Assembly: GCA_937907605.1 (NCBI GenBank)
Contig: CALCYI010000062.1
Span: forward strand, 1-7,314
DNA from: an uncultured Clostridia bacterium
GTDB taxonomy: Bacteria; Bacillota; Clostridia; Oscillospirales; Acutalibacteraceae
DNA length: 7,314 nt
Direction: 5' to 3'
In this document: positions 1 through 5,759 of the stretch, in pieces
Position numbering within the stretch: the stretch's first letter is position 1
Layout of the letters: each line of letters opens with the position of its first letter
The notes under the pieces: generated by a model
The model's database searches: none
The model's input: only the letters and a program-made list of their open reading frames with translations
What the model was told of the DNA's origin: nothing
Made by a program: the position numbers and the translations under genes

Positions 1-1117
1 TCGCCGTGATGGTGTCGCCACCGGCACTGTAGGTGAAGCTGTGTTCATGGGGAAGCTCAATAACAAAATTAATGCTCGTAACACCCTCAAGATATAGATA
101 ACTGCTATACGAAAGGCTCACGCTATCAGACGGTGTTCCGCTCCATTTCAGGGTATTTCCAGCCTTTGTCCAGTCGCCGCCGGCATAAATTTGGCTCGCA
201 TTTATCTCGATATTGGAAAACTTACCTGCGGTTGTGGTAAAAACCAGCTCGCCCGATCCACTGACCATCCAATCACCACTACTGAAAGAACCGTCACTCG
301 GCACGGTGAGCGTGATCCCGTTTGCCGCGTCGGTATAACTGTTAGTACTCCGCCCTAAATTCTGGAAATCATAACCATTTAGAACATTCGAACCCCATGT
401 TGCAATTATCCCTGACGAAACCGCGTCAGGAACAGTTATTTCAGTGCTTGCCGTAGGCGTACCAGAAACGGTAACGACTGTGTCGCTTGTTCTCACTACG
501 GTTACGCCGTTTTGCGTAAAGTTATCAAACTCCGGGAAAGCCGCTCCTGTGAGTGCAGTATAGGTCACTGTATCCATAGCCCCGGGCAGATAGCTCTGTG
601 TCGTCCTCCCGCCGCTTACCGTGGCATTCGCACCGCCTGTCAGTGTCACGGTAGGATTGCTGAGACTGCCCTCGAAATAGACAGTAACTGCGGATATTTT
701 TACCCCTGCGCTGCTTGAAGAACTGATCGTTACCTGCTGTGCATTGATATCAGAGATCGTAGCATTGCCGTCAAAGGTGCCCGGTGAAGCGGATAATGTA
801 TTTTTATTAGTAGCCCAGTTATATGTCAGCACGACCTTCGTAATCGTCTCGTCCTTTCGTGCTCTGATAGTCAAGCCACCGAAACTATTCACCGTCATTC
901 CGCTGTTATTAGCTTCACCGTATCCACACGTAACACTGTAATGCGTGCCGGAAACGGTCCTAATATCAGCAGATTGACTGGCAACAAGTGAGATATACTC
1001 TGATACCTCGTCTGCCGCATACGCCGTCAGGCTCATGCCCGAGAAGCACGAGAGCACCATCAACAGCGACAGTAGGGCGCTTATCACCTTTCTGCTTAAT
1101 TTTTTTGTTTGTTCCAT
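1..1117 (-). CDS. Secreted/surface protein, N-terminal part (runs off left edge)
   Basis: An open frame of 372 codons runs from the ATG at 1117-1115 to the window edge with no stop, so the C-terminus (and any anchor) is not seen. The start is set by AAGGAGG at 1131-1125, seven bases upstream. Residues 1-34 form a signal peptide: a lysine/arginine-rich start (MEQTKKLSRK), a hydrophobic core (ISALLSLLMVLSCFSGM) and an AYA-A cleavage site near residue 34. The exported part is rich in Thr, Ser, Gly, Val and Asn and beta-like (for example TVTLTGGANATVSGG and TVVTVSGTPTASTEITV), as in Ig-like or carbohydrate-binding repeat domains. It reaches HEHSFTYSAGGDTITA at the edge, a motif I know from repeat domains of large gut-Clostridia surface proteins. 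The exact function is unknown; adhesion or glycan binding is inference. It is divergent from the two-component system and its leader carries a tetranucleotide repeat. Confidence 0.85.
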   Translation of the reverse strand, partial: MEQTKKLSRKVISALLSLLMVLSCFSGMSLTAYAADEVSEYISLVASQSADIRTVSGTHYSVTCGYGEANNSGMTVNSFGGLTIRARKDETITKVVLTYNWATNKNTLSASPGTFDGNATISDINAQQVTISSSSSAGVKISAVTVYFEGSLSNPTVTLTGGANATVSGGRTTQSYLPGAMDTVTYTALTGAAFPEFDNFTQNGVTVVRTSDTVVTVSGTPTASTEITVPDAVSSGIIATWGSNVLNGYDFQNLGRSTNSYTDAANGITLTVPSDGSFSSGDWMVSGSGELVFTTTAGKFSNIEINASQIYAGGDWTKAGNTLKWSGTPSDSVSLSYSSYLYLEGVTSINFVIELPHEHSFTYSAGGDTITA

Positions 1118-1159
1118 ATTTTTTCCTCCTTGAAACATATTATTTTTGATTTATTTTAA

Positions 1160-1176
1160 GCGTTTTTTACAAACGC
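1160..1176 (-). other. Small leader hairpin, 6-bp stem
   Basis: On the minus strand GCGTTT, a 5-base loop and AAACGC form a perfect 6-bp stem. It starts directly after the T-run of the larger hairpin at 1180-1220 and lies about 30 bases before the ribosome site of the surface protein. It may stabilise the leader or pause polymerase. Seen as an inverted repeat; the function is inference. Confidence 0.4.
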
Positions 1177-1220
1177 AAAAAGGCACAGTACACCCGAATC
1201 AAACGGGCGCACTGCACCTT
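1177..1220 (-). terminator. 17-bp hairpin plus T5 in the leader of the surface gene (terminator or attenuator)
   Basis: Arms at 1204-1220 and 1180-1196 enclose a 7-base loop. Read as minus-strand RNA all 17 positions pair (13 Watson-Crick and four G-U). Read as plus-strand RNA the same four positions are A-C mismatches, so the structure belongs to a minus-strand transcript. Five T residues (1181-1177) follow, giving the shape of an intrinsic terminator. It sits between the predicted minus promoter (1310-1338) and the surface gene at 1117, so it would act inside that gene's own leader. I read it as a possible attenuator. It could instead be a stabilising 5' structure, because the T-run is short. 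Confidence 0.6.
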
Positions 1221-1240
1221 AAATTACTTTTAAAAAAGGG

Positions 1241-1269
1241 TTGACAAAAGAAAAGGATAGAGCTATCCT
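1241..1269 (+). promoter_or_regulatory. Candidate plus-strand promoter facing the TGAC repeat
   Basis: TTGACA (1241-1246), a 17-base spacer and TATCCT (1264-1269, four of six matches to TATAAT) form a plausible sigma-A promoter reading right. Transcripts would pass through the TGAC repeat toward the two-component genes, giving them a leader of over 200 bases. The -10 overlaps the 1253-1270 palindrome. Chance occurrence is possible in this AT-rich gap. Confidence 0.35.
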
Positions 1270-1270
1270 T
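1253..1270. repeat. Inverted repeat AAGGATAG-AG-CTATCCTT
   Basis: Perfect 8-bp arms with a 2-base centre abut the TGAC repeat. On the minus strand it is followed by a T-rich stretch (CCTTTTCTTTTG), so it could form a first, weaker terminator-like hairpin in the surface-gene leader. As DNA it could be an operator over the plus-strand -10. Both roles are inference. Confidence 0.45.
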
Positions 1271-1305
1271 GACTGACTGACTGACTGACTGACTGACTGA
1301 CTGAC
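1270..1305. repeat. Tetranucleotide microsatellite (TGAC)9
   Basis: Nine perfect tandem copies of TGAC span 36 bases, reading as GTCA units on the minus strand. There is no interruption. The minus-strand promoter predicted at 1310-1338 would start transcription at about 1303, so the repeat would be the first transcribed segment of the surface gene's leader. Perfect tetranucleotide runs of this length change copy number by slipped-strand mispairing in other bacteria and can switch surface genes; whether this one varies cannot be seen from one sequence. Confidence 0.95.
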
Positions 1306-1309
1306 AAGC

Positions 1310-1338
1310 ATTGTCGCATTCTTCTTCATTTCTGTCAA
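1310..1338 (-). promoter_or_regulatory. Strong candidate promoter of the surface protein gene
   Basis: On the minus strand a consensus TTGACA (1338-1333) is followed by a 17-base spacer and GACAAT (1315-1310, four of six to TATAAT). A TGC immediately upstream of the -10 (1318-1316) fits the extended -10 form. The expected start near 1303 lies at the edge of the TGAC repeat and gives a leader of about 186 bases. This is the best sigma-A-like promoter in the gap. Confidence 0.65.
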
Positions 1339-1405
1339 GCCCCTTTCTTATATGATTATTTATCTTTTCTCTATTATTTAATATTTTTTAAAAAATTTCA
1401 ATAGA

Positions 1406-1474
1406 AGTTTACAGAATGTATACTTTTTTATTAAAAAAGTTAATCTTGAGTTTACCTTACAATTATAGTAAACT
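1406..1474 (+). promoter_or_regulatory. AGTTTAC repeats, possible operator/promoter of the two-component operon
   Basis: AGTTTAC occurs directly at 1406-1412 and 1449-1455, 43 bases apart (about four helical turns), and inverted as GTAAACT at 1468-1474. The last two form a 7-bp inverted repeat spaced by 12 bases around TATAGT (1464-1469), a possible -10 lacking a good -35. Between them lies ACTTTTTTA-T-TAAAAAAGT (1422-1440), a perfect 9-bp inverted repeat that could be a bent or melting AT tract. The layout would suit autoregulation by the HTH-receiver protein just downstream. The repeats are seen; the binding protein is a guess. Confidence 0.4.
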
Positions 1475-1506
1475 GTTAATAGAATGAGAAAAAAGTGGGT
1501 GTAAAG

Positions 1507-2106
1507 ATGGATAGTTTGTTTTCACATATTCTGAAACAAGCGAGAATAAACAAAGGACTTTCACAGGAAGTGCTGGCAGATGAACTGTTTGTCACTAAAG
1601 CTGCTGTTGCTCATTGGGAAAAAGGAATACGCCGCCCCGATATAGCAATGATAATTAAAATTGCCAAATGTCTTGATATTGACGTAGCAATACTTGTGAA
1701 CGCCATAGATTCGGACAACGAGGTTCCGAACGTTATCATAGTGGACGACGAAAAAATTATCCTAAACGGCGGTATTCCGATAATCAAGAGCGTTTTGCCT
1801 GACGCAAATGTTGAGGGCTTTACAAAGCCGTCAGACGCCATAGAATATGCAAAAAGCAACAAGGTTGATTTGGCGCTGCTTGATATTGAAATGGGAATGA
1901 CAAGCGGACTTGACGTTTGCAGGGAGCTTTTAGAATTCAGTCCTAAAACAAACGTTATCTTTCTCACCGCATATATGGAATACTCCTTTGACGCATGGTC
2001 AACGGGAGCAAGCGGATATATGCTCAAGCCGCTGACAGCCGCAAGCCTTCGTGAACAGCTTAATAAGCTGCGGTATCCGTTCATCACGGGTGAGGTGACA
2101 GAATGA
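1507..2106 (+). CDS. Xre-type HTH / response-regulator receiver fusion protein
   Basis: 199 residues. Residues 1-65 are an Xre/Cro-family DNA-binding domain (LFSHILKQARINKGLSQEVL and AVAHWEKGIRRPD). Residues 75-190 are a CheY-like receiver: acidic pair D80-D81 in IIVDDEK, phosphoacceptor D126 in LALLDIEM, T154 in FLTAY, K174 in YMLKPL. All residues for phosphorylation are present. The order is the reverse of most response regulators, where the receiver is N-terminal. The ATG at 1507 is preferred because GGGTG (1497-1501) precedes it by five bases; an in-frame GTG at 1495 would add four residues but has no good ribosome site. It overlaps the kinase gene by ATGA, so the two are cotranslated partners. 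The divergent surface gene is the obvious candidate target, by inference. Confidence 0.9.
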   Translation: MDSLFSHILKQARINKGLSQEVLADELFVTKAAVAHWEKGIRRPDIAMIIKIAKCLDIDVAILVNAIDSDNEVPNVIIVDDEKIILNGGIPIIKSVLPDANVEGFTKPSDAIEYAKSNKVDLALLDIEMGMTSGLDVCRELLEFSPKTNVIFLTAYMEYSFDAWSTGASGYMLKPLTAASLREQLNKLRYPFITGEVTE

Positions 2107-3368
2107 GCCAGTGGACTGTTGCATTTTATTTCTTCATTATCGGCGCAGCATTACTGTTGACGGTGATAGGGCTTATGTTTACCGCCATTATGCCCTATAT
2201 GGAACGGTGGAGTAAGCGTTTCTTCTTTGCCTATTTCTCCGCTCTTCTGCTTTGCAGTGTTGCAAGCCTTGCCGATATAATCACCTTTTGGTATCATAGT
2301 GTTGAAGCGTTGCAAATAGCGTTTGCATTCGTTGAAACGCTTTTGCTGTCGCTTCCGTTCCCGATGCTGACGGCGTATATATTACACTGCACTGAAAAGG
2401 ACGTAAGAACAAGCAAATTGTTTCGGATTGTTGCGGCGATATGGGGCGTATTTATCATTCTGCTTGCAAGCACATTCGTTTCGGATTTTCTGTATTATAT
2501 GGGACCTGACAAGAACTTTCACAGGGGCACATATTTCCCGATTTTGATACTGCCGCTGATTCTCATTTGCGTTTTGAATTTTGCCGCAGTAATCCGCTCA
2601 CGCAAAAAACTGTCGCGCAAGTATTTTATCAGTTTTCTCATTTCTGTTCTGCTTGCAACAGCCACGTTAATTATGCACACCTTCACTGACGCTACGCCGC
2701 TTGTTGATATAAGCATCGTACTTTCTGCAATTTCAATGTTTGGTCTGATACTGTCAGAACAGATAGAGGACCGTGTTAGTCAGCAGCAGGAAATTGCCCA
2801 GCAGAAAGCGGCTATCAATGTGCTGCAGATGAGACCGCATTTCATATATAATACAATGATGAGCATTTACTATCTGATTGCGCAGGATACTGACAAGGCG
2901 CAGCAAATTACTCTTGATTTTTCAACATATCTGCGAAAGAATTTTACGGCGCTGGCGAAGGAGGAAACCGTGCCGTTTACAGAGGAGCTTGAGCACACCC
3001 GTGCGTATCTGGCAGTTGAGCAAACTCGTTTTGAGGACAACTTATTTGTGGAGTTTGACGCGCCGCACACACGCTTCAGAATTCCGCCGCTTACGCTGCA
3101 GCCGATTGTGGAAAACGCAATCAAGCACGGACTTGACCCCGAGCTCAGCCCACTGCACATTACAATTAAAACGCGCCAAACCGAAAACGGCAGCGAGATA
3201 ACCGTAGAGGACACGGGCCCCGGCTTTGGCGAAAACGATAACAACGAGCCGCACGTTGCGCTTGCTAATATCAAAGAGCGACTTGAAATAATGTGCGACG
3301 GCACGCTGAATATCGAGTCCTCCGAAAACGGCACGACTATTACAATTTTCGTTCCGCTCAAAAAGTGA
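2103..3368 (+). CDS. LytS/YpdA-family membrane sensor histidine kinase
   Basis: 421 residues. The first 220 hold about seven hydrophobic segments (near 7-29, 41-63, 70-92, 108-127, 144-164, 174-193, 200-220), with no large extracellular domain, like the sensor region of peptide-sensing kinases. After a Gln-rich linker comes the His_kinase (PF06580-type) block with phosphoacceptor H246 in MRPHFIYN, then the ATPase: N-box VENAIKHG (N338) and G1 box DTGPGFG (370-376). The second glycine box is degenerate, HVALAN where relatives have G-G-L, so ATP-lid behaviour may differ. GAGGTG at 2092-2097 lies five bases before the ATG, and translation is coupled to the regulator by a four-base overlap. The ligand is unknown. 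Kinases of this class usually pair with LytTR regulators, but here the partner is an Xre-receiver protein. Confidence 0.92.
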   Translation: MSQWTVAFYFFIIGAALLLTVIGLMFTAIMPYMERWSKRFFFAYFSALLLCSVASLADIITFWYHSVEALQIAFAFVETLLLSLPFPMLTAYILHCTEKDVRTSKLFRIVAAIWGVFIILLASTFVSDFLYYMGPDKNFHRGTYFPILILPLILICVLNFAAVIRSRKKLSRKYFISFLISVLLATATLIMHTFTDATPLVDISIVLSAISMFGLILSEQIEDRVSQQQEIAQQKAAINVLQMRPHFIYNTMMSIYYLIAQDTDKAQQITLDFSTYLRKNFTALAKEETVPFTEELEHTRAYLAVEQTRFEDNLFVEFDAPHTRFRIPPLTLQPIVENAIKHGLDPELSPLHITIKTRQTENGSEITVEDTGPGFGENDNNEPHVALANIKERLEIMCDGTLNIESSENGTTITIFVPLKK

Positions 3369-3369
3369 C

Positions 3370-3400
3370 AACAGGCAAGCCACGCTTGCCTGTTATTTAA
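3370..3400 (+). terminator. Terminator of the two-component operon
   Basis: AACAGGCAAGC (3370-3380), loop CAC and GCTTGCCTGTT (3384-3394) form a perfect 11-bp stem beginning two bases after the kinase stop codon, followed by ATTTAAT. The T-run is short, but position and stem strength support termination. It also marks the likely end of host DNA before the mobile element. Confidence 0.75.
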
Positions 3401-3492
3401 TCTCTGTTTATTTGCAAAATTTCCCTGCTCTGCACCTGCAAAATTTGCATTTCAGGCGTTCAGTTTTTTTCGGACGGGGTATTCTTTGCGTA
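3395..3492. other. Gap with TGCAAAATTT repeats; probable left end of the mobile element
   Basis: No gene is seen. TGCAAAATTT occurs twice in direct orientation (3413-3422 and 3437-3446), 24 bases apart, and the second copy extends to a palindrome TGCAAA-A-TTTGCA (3437-3449). The gap separates the terminator of the host operon from the stop of the minus-strand relaxase, so an attachment junction is expected here. The actual core cannot be fixed without the other end of the element. Confidence 0.3.
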
Positions 3493-5202
3493 TTACCGTT
3501 CCGGCTCTATCTCATTACTTTGCTTGTTTCTGTTCGCATGCTTTTTAGCAACAGCTTTCTTCCGCTTTTTGAGTTCATATTTCCGAACAGCGTTTTCATC
3601 AATGTCATTTCCGAGCAGATAATCAGTTTCATTTCTGCTGTCAAGCATAGTCAGCGGGTCATATTTAAGGTTGGGGTCAGCCTCAATTTTACGCCTAACC
3701 TCATCCTCTTTTTGAGGCCTTATGCGTAACCGTTCAGAACCGAATTGTCCCGCATCAAATCGCTCTGCCTGTTCCTCGTATTCAGCATATTGCTTTAATA
3801 CTTCGTCAAGCTCAGCTTGGTATTTCTGCTCCTGCTGTTCTAATCGTTTGAGCGTGGTTTCTAACTTGGATATTTCCTTTTGAACGGAGGATATCTCCTT
3901 GTCATCAATACACTCTAATGAAGCAAGTAACCTTGCCTTTTCGGATTTGAGTTCCTCAATTTCTTCGGTAAGCTCGGCTATCCTACGGGATAAATCACGG
4001 TGCTTGGTAAGCTGTAATTTTGGCGTTTCCTTCTTCTCATCAAGCAAAGTGTTCCGTTGTTCCGTTTTGTCAGTTATTGTATTAACAATACCCTTGTATT
4101 GTTCCAATGCTGGCTTTGCAGATTTGAAGTAGTCTGTAATCTTGCGTTTGCCTATGTGAATATCAAGAATACGGTAACTGAATAACAGTACGGATTGACG
4201 AAGCGTTTCCATTGCTTCCGCAAGAGCAGGAAGGGTATCTTTAACCGCTTGAGAAATTCTCTTAACGGTTGCTTTGAGTTCACGAAGGAGGGCATTGTCC
4301 GCCTTAATCTGACGGTTAATTTCACAGCGGTCAGAAATGTATCCGGCTTTTTCTATAGTCCTTGCCGTAATACCTTCGTGTATAGTTGGCTGTTCATCAA
4401 GCCCTCTTTCTTTATGACTGCGGTGGTCAATATGTGCTTCTGCACAAACTCTGTCAAGGTGCTTGTTGGTAATAACCGCCCATTGCTCACGCCATTTTTG
4501 TAATTGTTCTTCACTGTTCCATCGGGTAGTAATGGGATTCTGCCGCCCGTACCTTGTGCTTTTAGGATACTTGGAAGTTCGTGTGTAACCGAATATCTCT
4601 GCTTCACTCGGCGTCATATATACCTTCTTTCCGTCAACAGAATAGGGATATTGCTTCTCCCATCCGTTCTCTTTTGCTAAAAGAAATTCGGTTGCGGTGA
4701 AGCCTTTTTCTTCTCCGTTTCTTTTGCAAAGATATTCCTTTTCTGTCTTGTGCTGCCACCTGCCTTTGCTGTCAAGAGGTCTGACTGTGAGTAAAATATG
4801 GGCGTGAGGATTGTGTCCGTCCGTGTTATGAATAGCAACATCAGCACACATTCCGTCACTTACAAAATTCCTTTCAATGTATTCGGTTAGCAAGTTTATC
4901 CACCCGTTTTTATCAAACTCAACGGGTAATGCAACAACTAATTCACGAGCAAGACGGCTGTCCTTTGTCTTTTCAGCAGCCTCAACAGCGTTCCACAATT
5001 TGCTTCTGTCTGCCCATTCCGAAGGTGCATTATCGGGCAGAAATACTTGCTCCCATACTAATCCTTTCTTCCGAGTATAGTCATGAAGAACGCCGTCATA
5101 GTCGTTCATTATCCTTGAACAGCTCATATATGCTGACGCAGCAACGGCGCTTCTGCCGATACTTCGGGTAATCATTTTTGCTTCTAAAAGGTATATTGCC
5201 AT
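3493..5202 (-). CDS. MobA/MobL (MobQ-class) conjugative relaxase
   Basis: 569 residues, complete. This DNA-strand transferase nicks oriT, stays bound to the 5' end and pilots the strand to the recipient. The N-terminal relaxase domain starts MAIYLLEAKM; the catalytic tyrosine is probably Y25 in ASAYMSCSR. The metal-binding triad motif is H125-NTDGHNP-H133-A-H135-ILLT. A conserved DHRSHKERGLDEQPTIHEG block lies at 259-277. Residues about 400-485 form a Glu/Lys/Gln-rich coiled coil, and the tail is strongly basic (KYELKKRKKAVAKKHANRNK). The start at 5202 matches the family start; AAAGGAA lies about 11 bases upstream, a slightly long spacing. An in-frame extension to 5283 would enter the oriT hairpin and is rejected. 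It lies just downstream of its own oriT, so transcription crosses the nick region, allowing autoregulation by relaxase binding. Confidence 0.95.
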   Translation of the reverse strand: MAIYLLEAKMITRSIGRSAVAASAYMSCSRIMNDYDGVLHDYTRKKGLVWEQVFLPDNAPSEWADRSKLWNAVEAAEKTKDSRLARELVVALPVEFDKNGWINLLTEYIERNFVSDGMCADVAIHNTDGHNPHAHILLTVRPLDSKGRWQHKTEKEYLCKRNGEEKGFTATEFLLAKENGWEKQYPYSVDGKKVYMTPSEAEIFGYTRTSKYPKSTRYGRQNPITTRWNSEEQLQKWREQWAVITNKHLDRVCAEAHIDHRSHKERGLDEQPTIHEGITARTIEKAGYISDRCEINRQIKADNALLRELKATVKRISQAVKDTLPALAEAMETLRQSVLLFSYRILDIHIGKRKITDYFKSAKPALEQYKGIVNTITDKTEQRNTLLDEKKETPKLQLTKHRDLSRRIAELTEEIEELKSEKARLLASLECIDDKEISSVQKEISKLETTLKRLEQQEQKYQAELDEVLKQYAEYEEQAERFDAGQFGSERLRIRPQKEDEVRRKIEADPNLKYDPLTMLDSRNETDYLLGNDIDENAVRKYELKKRKKAVAKKHANRNKQSNEIEPER

Positions 5203-5262
5203 AGTAAAAATATTCCTTTCTTCATAATATACTTTGCCTTTTAAGCCTCGCAGAGCGCACGT

Positions 5263-5320
5263 CTGCCAAGGGCAGTACACCACCTGCGTTGCAGGTGGTG
5301 AGTAAGTGCGCCCTTAGGGA
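5263..5320 (+). other. oriT: Origin of transfer (oriT), RSF1010/IncQ-type nick region
   Basis: CACCACCTGC (5278-5287), loop GTT and GCAGGTGGTG (5291-5300) form a perfect 10-bp-arm hairpin. Two bases later comes TAAGTGCGCCCT (5303-5314). In RSF1010/R1162 the same arrangement, an inverted repeat directly followed by TAAGTGCG/CCCT, is the substrate of the MobQ relaxase MobA. By analogy the nick lies between 5310 and 5311 on the plus strand. A smaller hairpin, CTGCC-AAG-GGCAG (5263-5275), flanks it on the left. The site lies 76 bases upstream of a MobQ-class relaxase start, the expected position. Transfer starting at 5311 and moving right would bring the relaxase gene in last. Confidence 0.85.
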
Positions 5321-5321
5321 C

Positions 5322-5483
5322 TTATGTTTAACTCCGCCCAAATAGCAGAATCCTTTTCGGATTAATTTGCACCATACTTTGTTATCGGATTTGACAGGCG
5401 ACAGCCTGCCTGCATCCTCTGCCTCGTATTGCACAAATTCTTCACGAAAATTTATCCCACTCTTTGAACGGAGCTAAACATAA
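5322..5483. repeat. Long-range 15-bp inverted repeat enclosing 132 bp beside oriT
   Basis: TTATGTTTAACTCCG (5322-5336) is the inverted copy, with one mismatch, of CGGAGCTAAACATAA (5469-5483). In minus-strand RNA the mismatch becomes a G-U pair, so all 15 positions can pair. The enclosed 132 bases contain two smaller stems: AATCC-TTTTC-GGATT (5350-5364) and CAGGC-GACA-GCCTG. No convincing gene lies inside. The arms sit between the DUF3847 stop (5498) and the nick site, so accessory protein sites, an oriT fold, or a structured leader of the relaxase mRNA are possible. Confidence 0.6.
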
Positions 5484-5497
5484 ATGAAGCGTCTCGG

Positions 5498-5695
5498 TTA
5501 CCCGAAACGCTGCCTTAAATACTCCTGTAATTCCTCAAGCGACATATCCTTTGCTGTCGGAAATACTTTCTCTAATATCGCACCCTCTTGTATCAGTCGT
5601 CTTGTGCGAGCCTTGCGTTCTTTCGCTCTGTCTCTCGTCTCGGCTTCTTCCAAGCGGTGCTTTGCCTGTAATAATTTCTGTTCTATCTCTGTCAT
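5498..5695 (-). CDS. Small DUF3847-family protein of mobile elements
   Basis: 65 residues, starting MTEIEQKLLQAKHRLEEAET and ending EELQEYLRQRFG. The start at 5695 is set by GGAGG (5704-5700) four bases upstream; longer in-frame versions extend through the 5718-5747 hairpin and are unlikely. It is highly charged and probably helical. The central RTRRLIQEGAILEKVFP block matches the 'R-RLI-xGA-xE' core I associate with DUF3847, a family found next to MobA/MobL relaxases in Clostridia elements. The biochemical role is not known; a relaxosome accessory or regulator is inference from size, basic charge and position between recombinase and oriT. Family assignment is from memory. Confidence 0.8.
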   Translation of the reverse strand: MTEIEQKLLQAKHRLEEAETRDRAKERKARTRRLIQEGAILEKVFPTAKDMSLEELQEYLRQRFG

Positions 5696-5710
5696 AATTC
5701 CTCCAAATAA

Positions 5711-5747
5711 AAATGATAACGGCGGCTTGCTTTCACAAGTCGCCGTT
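5711..5747 (-). terminator. Hairpin between recombinase and DUF3847 gene
   Basis: Arms 5736-5747 and 5718-5729 pair over 12 positions around a 6-base loop, with one A-C mismatch on the minus strand (G-U on the plus strand). The minus-strand exit is ATCATTTTTATTT, a usable T-rich tail 13 bases after the recombinase stop codon. It probably ends or attenuates the recombinase transcript before DUF3847. The mismatch makes it somewhat weaker than a perfect terminator. Confidence 0.55.
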
Positions 5748-5759
5748 TGTTTCGTGCCG

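Noticed and set aside
512..941. Plus-strand frames inside the surface-protein region
   Set aside because: The minus strand is continuously open for 372 codons with a good ribosome site and signal peptide; the plus-strand frames have neither.
1270..1305. Short regular repeats as a CRISPR array
   Set aside because: The units are four bases, directly abutting with no spacers; this is a simple-sequence tract.
1611..2087. Antisense reading frame inside the HTH-receiver gene
   Set aside because: It lies opposite a gene with clear receiver motifs, has no recognisable domain and is explained by the codon structure of the sense strand.
2870..3383. Several overlapping frames on both strands within the kinase ATPase region
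   Set aside because: All are alternative-frame readings of the conserved HATPase segment and lack ribosome sites or family motifs.
5203..5283. N-terminal extension of the relaxase (27 residues)
   Set aside because: The family starts at MAIYLLEAK; the extension has no family resemblance and reads into the oriT hairpin.
5222..5434. A 70-residue minus-strand reading frame overlapping oriT
   Set aside because: It begins at GTG without a clear ribosome site, passes through the oriT hairpin and nick motif, and continues to just before the relaxase start. The nucleotide structure explains the region better than a protein.
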